Assembly (NCBI GenBank): GCA_963575745.1
Contig: CAUYUJ010014187.1
Coordinates: 65,001-129,000, forward strand
Direction of reading: 5' to 3'
DNA from: Prorocentrum cordatum
Taxonomy: Eukaryota > Sar > Dinophyceae > Prorocentrales > Prorocentraceae
DNA: 64,000 bases
Part shown: positions 1 to 11,562 of the stretch, in pieces
Numbering within the stretch: position 1 is the first letter of the stretch
Layout of the letters: every line of letters begins with the position of its first letter
Position numbers and translations under genes: made by a program
The notes under the pieces: generated by a model
What the model was told of the DNA's origin: nothing
Database searches by the model: none
What the model saw: the letters and a program-made list of their open reading frames with translations, nothing else

Positions 1-1000
1 AGAGAGGGAAGGGAGGAGGAGGGGGAAGGGGAGGAGGGGGCGGAGAGAGGGGAAGGGGGAGAGGGACGAAGGAGAAGGAACAAGGACCGACGGTGATTGA
101 GAGAGGGGAGGCGGCAGGGAGGCCGCTCGACGGCCCCAGGAGAGCCCTCCGGCGGCCGGGACGGCTCCGGGAGGGCCCCGCGGCGGCCACAAGAAGAGGG
201 CCCCGCGGGGCCTCCCGCGCTGCCCGGCGGGGGCCCAGGGCGGCCCCGAGGGGAGCCCGGAGCAGACCCCATGTCGGGGCTGACGCCGAGCGGTGTTTCT
301 CGTCTTCGTGGTGTTGTCGTTTTGTTCCCTCGGGGCGTCTTCGATTCGCCTTGCACGCAGAAACGAGCTCGGGACGAAAGCGGCCCGCGAAGTCGCGAAA
401 GAGCACCGTGCAGGTCCAGCCCTGCCCCGTCCGGGCCCCTTCGAAAGTACGAACGGGAGATGTCACGTGTGACGGCCTTCGGGCTGGTGCTCGAGGGGTC
501 ACCACACAGTGTGCTTCGTTGGTGGCGGATGTCACGTAGCCACCTGGATAGGCTCGGCGGGTTCACGTCGCGATGACGTCGGCGTTCGTTTCCGACGTCG
601 CGTGGAATGTTCAACCAAGACGGCCTCTCGAATGCGCGGATCCTTCGACGACGAGCGAGTCGGGGACACTGGCGGCGTTCGCTCCAACGCAGAGGTCCGC
701 GCTGGGGCCGCGGGCGCTGGCGCTCCGGGCTGCCGGCGCCCTCGGAGCGCAGGCGGCTACAGCACGTGCCAGGCGCCACGGCGGTCCGGCGGGCGAGCAG
801 CAGCGGCGCCACGACCGACGGCCGCCACTCCGGGTTTCTTGATGAGCGCGGGGAGGTATCCCTCCGACCGGGGTCAACCTCGCCTCGTCGTCGCGCCGCG
901 GCGGGGGTCGGAGCGCCTGTGGCGCGCGGCGGCTGCCCACGACGGGGGTCGACGTGGGGCCGTCGACGGGGGTGACGCCCCCCGGCGCGCAGTAAGAAAC
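1..1000. other. GC-rich tract, no gene seen
   Basis: The first 90 bases are almost pure purine (GGGAGGA-type). The rest is GC-rich. Open frames exist on both strands, but they are Arg/Gly/Pro/Ala-rich translations expected from composition and show no motif. I see no gene here. Confidence 0.5.
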
Positions 1001-1007
1001 TCGGAGT

Positions 1008-1197
1008 AGGGGAACGAAAAATGGCATAAGCAGAGAAACTCGGAGGTCCGCGCGGATGTTTCGGACCGCGCTGGAAAAGCGCGGATCGCGCCAGGGGCGG
1101 CGCCCCTAACGCGCCGCCAAGGGGGTCCAGCGCGGATCCGAGAAATCCGCGCGGACCTCCGAGTTGTTGTGCTTGTTTCATTGCTCGTTCCCCTCGA
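1008..1197. repeat. Foldback (MITE-like) inverted repeat
   Basis: Two arms of about 65 nt face each other. The inner 36 nt (1037-1072 against 1129-1165, sharing AACTCGGAGGTCCGCGCGGA) are nearly identical. The match continues outward at lower identity to about 1008 and 1197 (GGGGAACGA...AAGCA against TGCTT...TCGTTCCCC). The roughly 55-nt loop contains a smaller AGGGGC/GCCCCT hairpin. No coding capacity. The shape fits a MITE or foldback element; a target duplication is not obvious. Confidence 0.7.
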
Positions 1198-1198
1198 A

Positions 1199-1340
1199 GG
1201 AGGCGAGCGAGCAGGGACGACGAGGAGAAGGGAGGGGAGCGGAGCGGAGACGACGAGTGAGAAGGGACGACGAGGAGAAGGGACGACGAGGAGAAGGGAG
1301 AAGGGACGACGAGGAGAAGGGAGGGGAGCGGAACGGAGCA
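1199..1340 (+). repeat. Purine-rich minisatellite (GACGAGGAGAAGGG)
   Basis: Tandem, imperfect copies of GACGAGGAGAAGGG and shorter derivatives, with one strand almost pure purine. Predicted ORFs here are low-complexity Arg/Glu/Gly. Confidence 0.7.
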
Positions 1341-1453
1341 CACCGCTCCCGTGTCCGTCGGGGGGCGGACCCCGGAAGGCCGGCGCGTGCGGGCCGGGGC
1401 CCGCACGCGCAGGCGCGGGCTCGCGAGGAAGGCCACGCGCGGCGTGCAGTACT

Positions 1454-1487
1454 AGAAGGATTGTTCTCGACAGGTCCGCTCTGTGCT
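1454..1487 (+). repeat. 34-nt direct repeat, copy 1
   Basis: Shares 31 of 34 positions with 15978-16011, including the core TTGTTCTCGACAGGTCC. The two copies bracket the LINE-containing interval 14.5 kb apart. Confidence 0.65.
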
Positions 1488-1499
1488 CCTCCTACATTT

Positions 1500-3050
1500 C
1501 TACATTTCTCGCTATGCAGCGTCTTGTCGCGCGCCCCGCGGGCGCGGAGCGCGCCGCAGCGGCCCTTCAGGGCCGTGCGGGCACTCGGACAGCGGCCCCG
1601 GGAACCCGACCCCGAGGAAAGCAGGGGGAACCAGGGACCAAGTTAAACCTCAGAGGAGAGAGAAGGGGGCCGGGCTGCAGCAAAAAAAAGGGGGCCCGTC
1701 AGGGCCCATGGGCGGGCGCCGCGCGCGCCCGCGCCCGCGGGCGTCAGGCAGCGCGGCACGGCGAACGGCCAGGCCGACGGCCTCTTAGTGGGCTGGCGGC
1801 CGCGTGGTGGCGGCTGGGCTCCCTTCGGCGCCTCGCGCTGAGCCCAGCCGCCGTGGGGTCTTCGGGTGGCTGGCCGCCCCCAGCTGCGGCGGCCCCCACC
1901 CTTCGGCGCAGCGCGCTGTGGAGGCTCGCCGAGCCGCTCGTGGGCTCCAGCAAGTCTGCAGCGGCTGCTCTCGTCATCATGCCGATCAGGGCCGGCCGGC
2001 CTCGGCCCCTCGCATGCCACGCGAGGGCGACGGGGATACACCCTTCGGCGCCTGGCGCTGTGTATCCCTCGCCGAGGGGCGCGCCGCCCCTTCTCTTCGA
2101 GTAGTCCATGATGTGCTCGAGCCTGCAGTGCTGCTTGCCACTGTGGTGCTCGAACTTGTATCACTCGTCCCAGTCGTGCTGGGCGGGTTGGTACTCCTGC
2201 GTGATCCTGTCCAGTCGTGCTGGTCGTCCTGGTACTCGACTAGCCGTAGTATCCGATGTCCTCATTCATGCCGCCCCCGCCTCTACAGTACAGGAGGGCG
2301 CTGATCTTGGGGGTTGTGGACGGCGGCCGTTTGTAGGACTGAGTGTAGGATGTGGAGCGTGCTGGTAGGGTCGTTGGGGAGTCGGATCGTTGCTGGTGTT
2401 GCGTTGGTTGTGGGCTTCCAAGGCCTCCATGCACCGACTTCAAGTGGGGGTCTTGGCTGTCCCACCTCGTCCCGCTATGGCTAGGGGTCACAGTGCCCTC
2501 GGTGGGGGCGAACCCCAGGCCTGGTACTTATTATCGTCGGAGTGGGATGTCTCGGCTGTCCTGTGCTTCGCCCTCGGGCGCTCGGGTAGCCCCTCCTTCT
2601 CCATGGGAATGGTGGGGGTGGCGAGCTAGGGCGGACCGCGGGGGCGCAGGTAGTGGCCGTCCTACCCCCCCCTGCCCCTCACCATCCCCCCTGGTGGGCG
2701 CGGGAAGTACTCGTCCTTCCCCCCCGCCCTTCGAGCCCGTCTCGAAGTTTGATCAATGCCTCACCAGGGCAGCGTTGACTTGACAAGAGGTGCGCGGGGC
2801 CGTGCTGGGTATGCTGTCGATGTCGGTCAGTAGTACGACGGCGACGTGTGGACCGCCCGCTGCCAGCCAGCTGGTGTCCTCCGAGTTGTAGGTAGCCAGT
2901 CGCCGCCAGGATACTCACAGCAAAACGTAGCTACTTGTGCCTGGGGTGTTCCCTCGCATTCGGGGCTCCCCCAGGACTTGCGTCCTAACCAAGGCAAAAC
3001 TTGGCGACGATGCCTGAGGTCTTCCCACGCATTCGGGGCTTCCTCAGGAC
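1500..3050. other. No defensible gene
   Basis: GC-rich sequence downstream, in LINE transcription sense, of the LINE ORF. Minus-strand frames such as 2240-2491 read as Ser/Thr/Gln/Tyr-rich low complexity and could be a degraded disordered protein, but nothing is recognisable. A short direct repeat (CGCATTCGGGGCT plus a CAGGACTT block) occurs near 2955 and 3030. Confidence 0.4.
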
Positions 3051-3197
3051 TTTACCCATGACGCCGTAGTGCCTGTCTCCCAGGAAGCTCTTTGCCGCGA
3101 ATGTACTGCCGTGTCCATGCTGCTCTTGTCCAGGACGCTGGATAATCATAGCAGTGAATGCCAGGGTTGAGAGAAAGCCAATAAAATCCAGAAAGCA

Positions 3198-3275
3198 CTC
3201 GAGGGGGGGGCACGCTCCGTCGCCATTGAGGGATCGTGCCCACCCGTATGGGCGCTACGGGCCCCCCCCCTCGAG
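3198..3275. other. Nested hairpin in LINE 3' flank
   Basis: CTCGAGGGGGGGG at 3198-3210 pairs perfectly with CCCCCCCCTCGAG ending at 3275. Inside the loop CCCGTA (3243-3248) pairs with TACGGG (3256-3261) across a 7-nt loop. It lies about 300 nt past the LINE stop codon, where LINE reverse transcriptases recognise template structure in well-studied families. That role is inferred. Confidence 0.6.
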
Positions 3276-3576
3276 CATGGCACGCAATCGCTGTCCAGGA
3301 CGAAGCCGTGCCAATAACCCAATAGTAACGCGGGTCTTGAGTACATACAGTAGGTGCACTGATGCTATCGCGCCTGCTGCCACTCTGAAATATTACCCAA
3401 CTGTACGCCATTCTGTAATACAAACTGCCCTCCAATCTGTAAGATGCCAGTAGTCTGCGCACCAAGCTGCAATCTGATGGTCCCTTCCATGGACTGGCAA
3501 GTATGAATGATCCTGAAACAATTAATCCCGAATATCTGTGCAGGCAAACGTAGTGCCGCAAATGCAGTGTCCGCTG

Positions 3577-6500
3577 CTAGCGCCGTTGGATACCCCATGT
3601 CCTGTGACAGTCGTGGCCCAGCTGCTCTGGCTCGATGTAGTAGTCCAGGGGGGCGTAGAACCTGTGATAGCATTCATCCGTTTCGGCCCACATTGCCTCT
3701 TCGTCAGCGAGCTGTCCCCAGTGGGCTGCGAATGCAGTTGCCATTGCCTTGCACAGCATTGCAGGATATTCTTTGAGGGGTGCGGTCCTCCAGCCGCCTT
3801 GGCCGTCTCGCCCGTAAGCTCTGTCATGTCCGTTATGTCGACAGAGCTGTCCCCCAGGTACCGCCCCCAGCTCCTGTGTAAGTTCACTGAGGTGTACCGC
3901 CATCAGGCATGTTGGCTTTCGCGCGGCCTGCCCAAACTGGCACTGGTCTATGTAGTGCAGTTCGACGCTCGTCTGCTCCAAAAGCCAGAGCGTCTCCGCT
4001 CCCTGCCAGCTGCTCGGCGCTTGAGGACACCAAGTGGCTGGAGCGGGATGCTCGAGCACGGCGGATACATTGTACTGCAAGCCAGTGGTGATGAGTAGTA
4101 AGGCTATCCTATATAGCTCGTTGGCTAGTGCTATCTGTTGACGCTCCGCTTGATTGGCTGCTTGTATGCCCCAGGGGAAGTCGTGTGTACGTAATGGCCG
4201 TGGAGCTTTTCCCTCGGCGGCATGCCAGCGCGATGAGCACCACGTCTCGCAGGGGGGGCCAGCAACAATGCCAAATATTTTGCCCTGTCGTATCGCCGCG
4301 CACCAAAACTCGACGACGTCTGGCTTCGCCAGGTCTCCTTTGTCGGGGTCTATCTGCACGTCGATCGATAGTACTACCAAATTGCATTCCCGAATGTTCA
4401 TCTCGAAGTGGTGCTGGAAATCCTCGGTTCGGCGTCTGCCTGAGAAAAGGTGCAGTAAGAACATAGCCGTAGTAACCATGGGCCTGCACGGGGCGAATGC
4501 ACTTGCAGGCGGCGTCGATGGTTGAGGGGCCGCTGCTGCAGGCGGCGCCGGCGAGAGCTGGAGCTGATGCTGTTCGATGTGGTCGGCAAGCTTGATGTGT
4601 ATGACCTGTTGGGCGGGCACCAGCGCCTTTGTAGCTCCATGACCCATTGCCTTCCTCGTCGCCACAGCCTCTCGTTCCTCTTCTCGGCGTTCGACTGCCT
4701 CCTGCAAATACATTGGGGCTTCAATTGCTTGGAGTACAGCCAGGCACCTGGGGCACCTTCTCAGGTGCTTGAGTATGCGCGATCGCGTTATGAAGTCCTT
4801 CCCGCACCCAGGGCAGGTTGTCGAACGGGCGAGCAATTCGGGGAGGTCGTAGCCGATGTGCTCCATGGTGCGATGGCGCTTCCATGCTCCCCGAGTTTTT
4901 AGGATCTTGCCACACTCATAGCATATGTAGCCACTGTGTTGTGCAGGTGGCCGTCCATCGAAGTTGGGCGTGGTCAGTCCAAAGTATTGCGCTAGTCGGT
5001 GCAACTGCCTTTGCCATATCCGATGTCGGTATAAGTCGTGCTGCCATGCCTTGTACCTGAGCCACGCACGCGTGATCATGGCTTGTGCGGCTTGCACTTG
5101 CTGTGTTCGTAACCATCGTACCAAGCCCCTGATGTCGCAGCCAATGTCCTCGTCGTCTAGTAGGAATCTTCTTATCCAGTCCAGATCCTCGACGATAAGT
5201 GCATTCCAGGCTTCACTGTCCCCCCAGAGCTCGTCGATGAGGCGGTGGAGGAAGGGCGTGTCTGCATGCGCCATTCTGGCCAAGTACATCAGGCGCCGTC
5301 GGCGCAGGTACATGTGGATCGGTACTTCATCGCATATCAAGTATATTTCGTCGTCCAAAGTATGTACGTACCCCGCACCATGTCGCTGTTGCCGTGCGGC
5401 GGCCCGTAGGCTCGCCATGTGTCTGCTCTGCAGCATCTGTTTCTGCTGTGCTGTCAGCGGTCCCCATACTTCGCAGTCGTAGGTCAGCTTGCTCTGCGCC
5501 AGTGCCGTGAGATACAGCAACTTGGCTTTGAGGTCGATGTGCGGCAGACGGAAGATGGACTTCTTCAAGGGACCCTCTGCGGATCTGTGGTCGATGATGC
5601 GTCTCATAAGGTTCGGTCCCTCACCGCCATCACTTGCCACAATATTGCCCAATGTGAGTCCCTGGGTCGTGACCTCAGCTGTGGTGACATCAATGCTGGT
5701 CGGCAGCTGGCAATCATCGCGTTGCAACGTGATGGGGTTTGTCTTGAAAATATTCGCCTTGATATGTTGTTTGGCGTGCCCGTCAATATGCAGCAGAGCT
5801 TTGGTCTTCTTGGGGTGTAGGTCATGCCCGAAGATCTTGAGTCTCCTCGCAATGATGGACAATATGTCAAAGCTGCTGCTCTCGATTTTCGTGTTGTCCC
5901 TGAGTACGCACAGGAATGTCGCGTCGTCCATGAAGGATACTTCTGGCAGGGTCCCCTCATGCCCTCGGAGCTGGCCTGTTGTGGCAATAGCTTGCTCTCC
6001 CGCTGGTGGTAGCTGTAATGAGTACCCTCCCGAATGTAGCTCCTGCTCCAGCGGGCCCAGGGCGTGCGAGAAGCTGATGTTGAAGATGAGGTCAGCCAGG
6101 CCGTTACCTGGGCGTGTGCCCTTGCGGCTCTCCGCGCAAAGCTCATCTCCCCGTACTTGGAAGAATGTCGCGTCGTGTGCTTCTTCTAGCTGGAAACGAA
6201 GGTTCTCGTCTACGTCGTTAAGCGCTAAGTAGCCCGGTGCCGCGATCAACTGCTGGATGGCGGGCATGAGCCATTCAGGTGGGGCGCCTCCTGCCATCAC
6301 CTTTAGGAGCCAAGGCTTCTCCCCCTCCCGTCCCAGCACGAACTCGCGAATGACAGAGTAGAAGGCCTGTCGGAGGTCCAACAGGATGCCGACTGCGCTG
6401 AGACGTCTTCGCCTGCAGATCCCGAAGAACGCTTTGATGGTGTGAGTGGAGTACGCGCCTGACTTCTTCGGGATTCCGCCATGCTGGGTGACTCTCAGCA

Positions 6501-7773
6501 GGCAGCTGCAGACCCTCAACGTCGTTGAGCGGAGCCACTTGTGGTAGTGATTGGCCACGGTGTTGTTGAGGAGGATCGACCTGTAGTACTCCAGTAGGGC
6601 CCTCGTGCCGCTGCCCTTGTAAAGCTTCACTGCAATACCTGCCTTGGATTGGATCGGTTCGCGGCCTCGCAATATCGTCTTCAGGACGACAGGGTACCAG
6701 TGGCGGGCCGTCTCCTCGGGCGCGAGCTTGAGGATGTCGTCCAAATTGCCGCCGGGCCCTCCTGCTCGGCCCTTCTTGCCGTCCGCGAAGCTCTCCACCA
6801 GATCATTGAGTGTCATGTGCAGGTGCTGCGAAACCTCGTCGGGTGGTGATCTGTGGGCACGGCTGCCGTTGTAGCGGTCCGCGAGGTCGTATTTGTCCCT
6901 GATGTCTGCTGACTCGATCTTGGCGAAGTGCTGCAGCGTGGCGCGGCTGATCTCACACTGGCTGCCCATGACGGTGCCGTCGGGCTGCTGCATGGTGGGC
7001 AGCGCACTGACGTATTTTGGTTTGCGGCCGCCATGGATCAGCATCTTCTTAGTCAGCTGCCACTCGGTCCTGGCGTCTCTTGCTGTTCTGCTGTCCGCCA
7101 ATTTGTTGCCAAGGTCGTGGAAATACTGGTTGCGGTCGATACTCAGCTGGTGCCTGGACGTGTCCCTGGTGTGGGCGATGAAAAGCCTCGCGGCGCCGTG
7201 CGCGATGCCGAGGCAGCCGGTGGCGCGGCTGAGCTGGCAGGCGCCCGCAAGGGCTGCCACTGAGCAAAACCAGCTATCTTCAACGCGGGCGTAGACCGAC
7301 GCCTCGTAGCAGAGCCTCTTGCGGAACACTTCTAGTGGTGCTGGATCCCCGTTGTTCGCGTAGGTCCGCGTGGAGCTCTCGGCATATCTGCGCAGTCTCA
7401 ATAGTCGCATGCTGGCCTCTGAGATTGTGACGTTGCAAGGTGTAAGCGGGTTCCGTCCGAAATGCTGCTTCGTCTTCTCGGCCATGAGTCCCGCCGTCTC
7501 GTGGTAATGGTCATTGACGTCTGCCTTCCACGGTGGTAAGCTGATGTTGTTCAGGTCCTGCTTGAATGCGGTGATGCACTCTGGGTTCTTGAGTTTGTTA
7601 GTGTCCAGCAGCGCGGTTCCCTTCAAGTTTCGGTGGCGCCCGATGATGTCGCCCACGACTTCAACCAGCACGGGCAGGTGGTCTGTGGTCGTGTCGTAGC
7701 CGTTCTGAGCGTAGTTGCTCCTCTGCTTGCTGTGCTCGTTCTTCGTTTTTGGCGGTCGGCTTTTGAAAGCCCC
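3577..7773 (-). pseudogene. LINE ORF2 C-terminal part: RT, two zinc fingers, C5-methyltransferase-like domain
   Basis: Open frame of 1364 codons from 7671, extendable upstream to a stop at 7774-7776. The first 20-odd residues of the extension end in DHLPV, the usual end of a LINE endonuclease. RT lies at about residues 290-700 (numbered from 7671): template contact LYKGSG...YRSILLNN near 349-370, motif A LLDLRQAFYSV near 430, motif B GTRPGNGLADLIFN near 518, catalytic FMDD near 580-583, and motif D KKTKALL near 622. Two zinc fingers follow, CYECGK...H...H near 917 and CPGCGK...H...C near 953. After a Pro/Ala-rich linker, residues 1070-1260 resemble a C5 cytosine methyltransferase: LHLFSGRRR, LSIDVQI, GPPCETW with the candidate catalytic Cys near 1141, LEHP, and RKPTCL. 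The stop is TAG. The domain is translated in frame with RT. The upstream endonuclease is in another frame, so I call the copy broken. Confidence 0.88.
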
Positions 7774-10567
7774 TCAGGACAGTGCAGGCTGCGACGCACT
7801 TGAACAGGCAGGGAGCCATGGCGACGTAGTCGATGCGGTTGGAGACCCCGTCCTTGTGCTATGTGTAGTCGTCGCTGTTCCCGTAGTATGTGTTGACGAC
7901 GTGCAGGTGACAGCTGGCGACCGACTCGTGGAATTCGTGACCATTCTTGTCTGTCAGCTGGTTTGGGCCCTTCTGGCCCAGCCATTGTGTGTCCTCTCCG
8001 TCCTTGTGACTTAGCTTGGCATTCGCGTCGATGAGCAGGATCTCTGGTTTCCACATGTCACACAGCTCTCTGAAGTGTTCCCACCAACCGTTGATGTCCT
8101 TGGCCTTCTGGTACGGAGCGTGAGCAACGGCGATGACGTGGTGGAACAAAGGAGCATGCACGCGGACGAAGAGGATCCTGGCCGAAGAGTACAGTTTTGT
8201 GAGCTGGGACTGATTGAAATACAGGTCTTTCCCTTTGAGCTGTCCGTACGGGATCTCCACGTTAAGTAGTAGTGCGCATCCCCACTTGCCGTCCTGCGCC
8301 TCGCTCTGGATGCTGATGAAACCTTGTCCTGTCCATATGGCCTCTTTACAGCGTGTCTCCTGCAGCCCCGCAACGTGGACCTGGAGGTCCAAAAGTTGGG
8401 CTCTGACTAGAGCCCCCTTGCTGGAGATGTCCAGGTGCAGGTCTGTGGAGGTAAAGTCGCCCACCATGGACTGAGCGTTGTACTGCACGATGTTGAGCTT
8501 CAGCGTGCCCTTGTTGTAGCTATCTGCGGTAAGGTCGGGGATGTGGTCTGCGTCAGCCAACTGGGGCGAGACGTGCTCCTCGAGCTGTCCATGCCTCCAT
8601 GTTGGGTAAGCATGTAGGTCCTTGCACGCAGGGTTAGCCATCCAAGCCCATTCGAGTGTGCTGGTATACCGTACTATGTCAACTAGCTCTTCCGCGGGTG
8701 GTGGTGGCGCTGGTTGGAGCGCCGCATATTTTGACAGAATATCTGCTGCTTCATTCCAGGGGGCATCTCGATGAGCATGTGTATGTTCGAAGCTGATGGC
8801 CTTGGTGAGCTGGAGTTGCTGGAATAGTATACGTGTAAACCTCGCGAGAGGGCGGTTCCTACACGATCTGATCCGCGATGTTCCAGCTGCCGCTCCCAGA
8901 GCCGCGGTGTTGTCGCCGATAATGACGATCTCCTGCTCATCGTCCTCCTGGATACATGCGATGCCTGCCCAGAGCAACGCTCCCAGTTCGGGGCTGGTGC
9001 TGGAGGTGATATTGTTGGCCATTTCCTCGCTGACAGACAGGGCGTGGTTGGAGTACATGTGTCTGTAGTAGGCGATGCCCTGGTCGTCTTCCCTCAGGCG
9101 TACCACTGCCCATGCCGATGTGCCTGGTGCTTTGGCGTGGCAGGACGCGTCGGTGAAGTAGTAGTGCCGCTTCACAGACGCCGAAGGTCTCGAGGGGGCA
9201 AGGTGCCTCACCGCCAGCCTGGCGTGCTCGTGCAGGTCGTGCTCCTCGGGGTCGTAGTGCCATGTCAGCTTCAAGATGTGTTGTTGAAACTGCGTCGGTA
9301 GGAACTGTGGTGATCCAATGTTGACAAAGCGTCGCTGCGTGCTGTTGCTGTCGCTGCGCAGGTCGGTTTTCTGCACTCGCCCGTGTGTTGCAGGTCTAGT
9401 TCTTTGTCGTCGTCTCCTCCTGCGCTCGCAGCGTAGATAGTCGTCGCTGTGCTCGCTATCAGTGCTAGTGCGTTGGTTGTCTCGAGCGTCGTCTGCAGTT
9501 ATGCTGCGCCTAGTTAGAATACGGAAGGGGTGCATGGCTGAGGTTGTGCGTCGTTGCGGTGCGGGGATGGGTTGTTGCTGTCCCGTCGGATGCCCGATAG
9601 CGCCGTGGTAGCTCCTGAACGGCAGCATTGCTCGTCGGGATTGCACGTCCCTCTGGGGCTGGGGGTGTTGTCTGGTATTAGTCGTTGTGGCTGGGGGTGG
9701 CTGCTCGGACTCCAAGTGGTCGGCTGGCTTGTAGGGCGTGGTCCCCGTCCGCGTCGTGCTCCTCTCCCGAGGGATCGGTGGTGTTTGGCAGCACTCCTCA
9801 TCGGCGTTCAAGTTGTCCGATCCAGCCCGCACGGCCTGACTGAACAGGGGCTCGTGTGATTGGGCATGGAGCATGCTGTCACGTAGACGATGAGTTATGC
9901 CGTCGGGGGGGTCGCTTGGGTTCGGTGGTGAAAGGGTGAGTGGGGCTGGCTCTGCCCGCTGCTCCTTAGGGTCTAAGCTTGATTTGGCTGGCGTCGGTGG
10001 CAGGAGTGTAGCTGGTTGGTGCTCGTTGGACCTGGTTGAGCGCCCCAGCACGACATCGCTGACGCGAGAGCAAGGCTTCGACCACCCTCCCGTCGGAGGC
10101 ATGCCCTCGCGTCTTCGCACCTGCAAGGGGGAGTCAACCCGCAGCTGCTCGGGGAGAGCAGGTCCGCCAGTCGACGGCCTTGCAGAGTGAGGCGACCCCG
10201 CGCTGACACGCCAACGCAGACAGGTCCTGGTCGGTACGTTGTGTTGTTTGGGCTCGTCTGAGCATTGAGTATGCTCTGCTGCTGTGGACCGAGGCGCTGG
10301 CCTCCAAGTAGTACGCAACCTCGGGCAGCTGCTGCGGCGCTCTCGATTCGGGCACCCGATGGCGGATTCCAAGTCCCGCTCTTCAGGGTGTTCAGCTCCA
10401 GGGGGGGTGAGTACTATCTGGCCGTGCGTCGTCCTCGCTGCTGCTGTTGTCCGCAAGCGCCTCGAAGGAGTTCTTGGTCGGCGTCGCTCCAAGGTCTGGG
10501 AGCATCTCCGCCTTAGGCGCCTGTCTGAGTACTCTTTTGCGCCTCGCCACTCTTCTTGCTTTTGCAA
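7740..10567 (-). pseudogene. LINE ORF2 N-terminal part: RNase H then AP-endonuclease
   Basis: Open for 902 codons to a TAG at 7859-7861. Residues 1-460 are Pro/Arg/Ser-rich and probably disordered. RNase H spans about 466-620 with all four acidic positions in the normal order: FTDAS (about 473), ELGALLWA (about 527), GDNTAAL (about 552) and HRDAPWNEAAD (about 609). The endonuclease begins near 690: LNIVQYNAQS, GLQETR, HAPY and LLIDANAKL supply the usual Asn, Glu and Asp-x-Asn positions. The frame is then cut by TAG directly after SDDYT. The same frame resumes with HKDGVSNRIDYVAM, the conserved DG...RIDYV block of LINE endonucleases, so the TAG probably replaced a Trp codon. Somewhere in 7690-7773 the sequence shifts into the RT frame. 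Confidence 0.85.
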
Positions 10568-11090
10568 CCGCTGTGACGTCGTTGAGGTGCGATTCTGCTG
10601 GCGTTGGGCTGATGCCGTTGCTGTCGAGGTATGTATCCTGCATTTGCTCTAGCTCGTAGGCTTGTATGGGTCCATGCTGTATCTGTCGGGTGTGGTCAGT
10701 GCTTGGTTGTGTCGTGGTATGTGCATATAAATTGGGCTGTCGCTGGTGGACTAGCCAGCCCCCTATGGGGTCTTTATGCTTGCCTTGTGGTCTGCTTGCG
10801 AGCCAAATTGGCTGGTGTCGCGAGGTTGGCGAGAGGGCCAGGCTCCGTCGACTGCAAGTGTGGGATGCTCCCAGAGTACCCGGCGCTGGGAGACCTCCAG
10901 GTGAGATGGATCTGGTAGTCTCGACCTGCTGCCTGGGCCCTCCTTCGCGTGGCTGTGCTGCCGGGGGTGCGACGCCGCATGGGCCGCCGCGGCTCCCGCG
11001 AAGCGGGGCGTCGATCCTGGCGTGGCCAAGGGGTGTCGCCTTGGTCCACGCTGTTGGCACTGCGGCTGGCTGCCCGAGTAGCTCTCCCAC
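10392..11090 (-). pseudogene. LINE leader ORF (232 aa, disordered)
   Basis: Pro/Gln/Arg-rich frame without a recognised domain. Its C-terminal third has the more protein-like part: YELEQMQDTYLDSNG, then KNSFEALADNSSSEDD, an acidic Ser/Asp patch like those in LINE ORF1 or linker regions. It overlaps the RNase H frame by 176 nt in a different phase. That suggests one original frame now split by an indel, though overlapping ORFs cannot be excluded. Confidence 0.5.
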
Positions 11091-11562
11091 TCTTGCTGCA
11101 GCCTCGCCCCGTCGCGGTGCTGGTTGCCTGCCTGAACCCAGGTGGCAGTGGGGATCGCGGCCTGAGGGAGTCGCTCAGGTCCGCGCTTGGAGCGTTCAAA
11201 CTTGGCGTCGCCGTCCTGTGGGTGGCCCCCACCCTTGCCCACAGTTGCGGCGTCTAGGGAGCTAGTAATGCAGGTGGTTCGTCTGCTGCGTCTTTTGAGT
11301 CGGGGCTCCCTAGTAGAGCGTTGGTGGTCTGAAGCGGATGCGGCATCCCCCAGGCTCGCATCGGCTTGGACGTAACTATGTAGTGTGATGGAAGCTAGGT
11401 GCGATCGTGTGCGTGCGGCCAGGGGCCGTGGGTGGGGGTCGTTGGGCGTAGGCTCGTCACCGCACGGGTCTCTGAGTCTGGGCCCAATATCCCCGATGTC
11501 TTCTGGCGTGGCTGTCTGGGCGCAGGTCTGGGCCAGTTGCCCCCCAGCCTGCGTGCTCCAAC

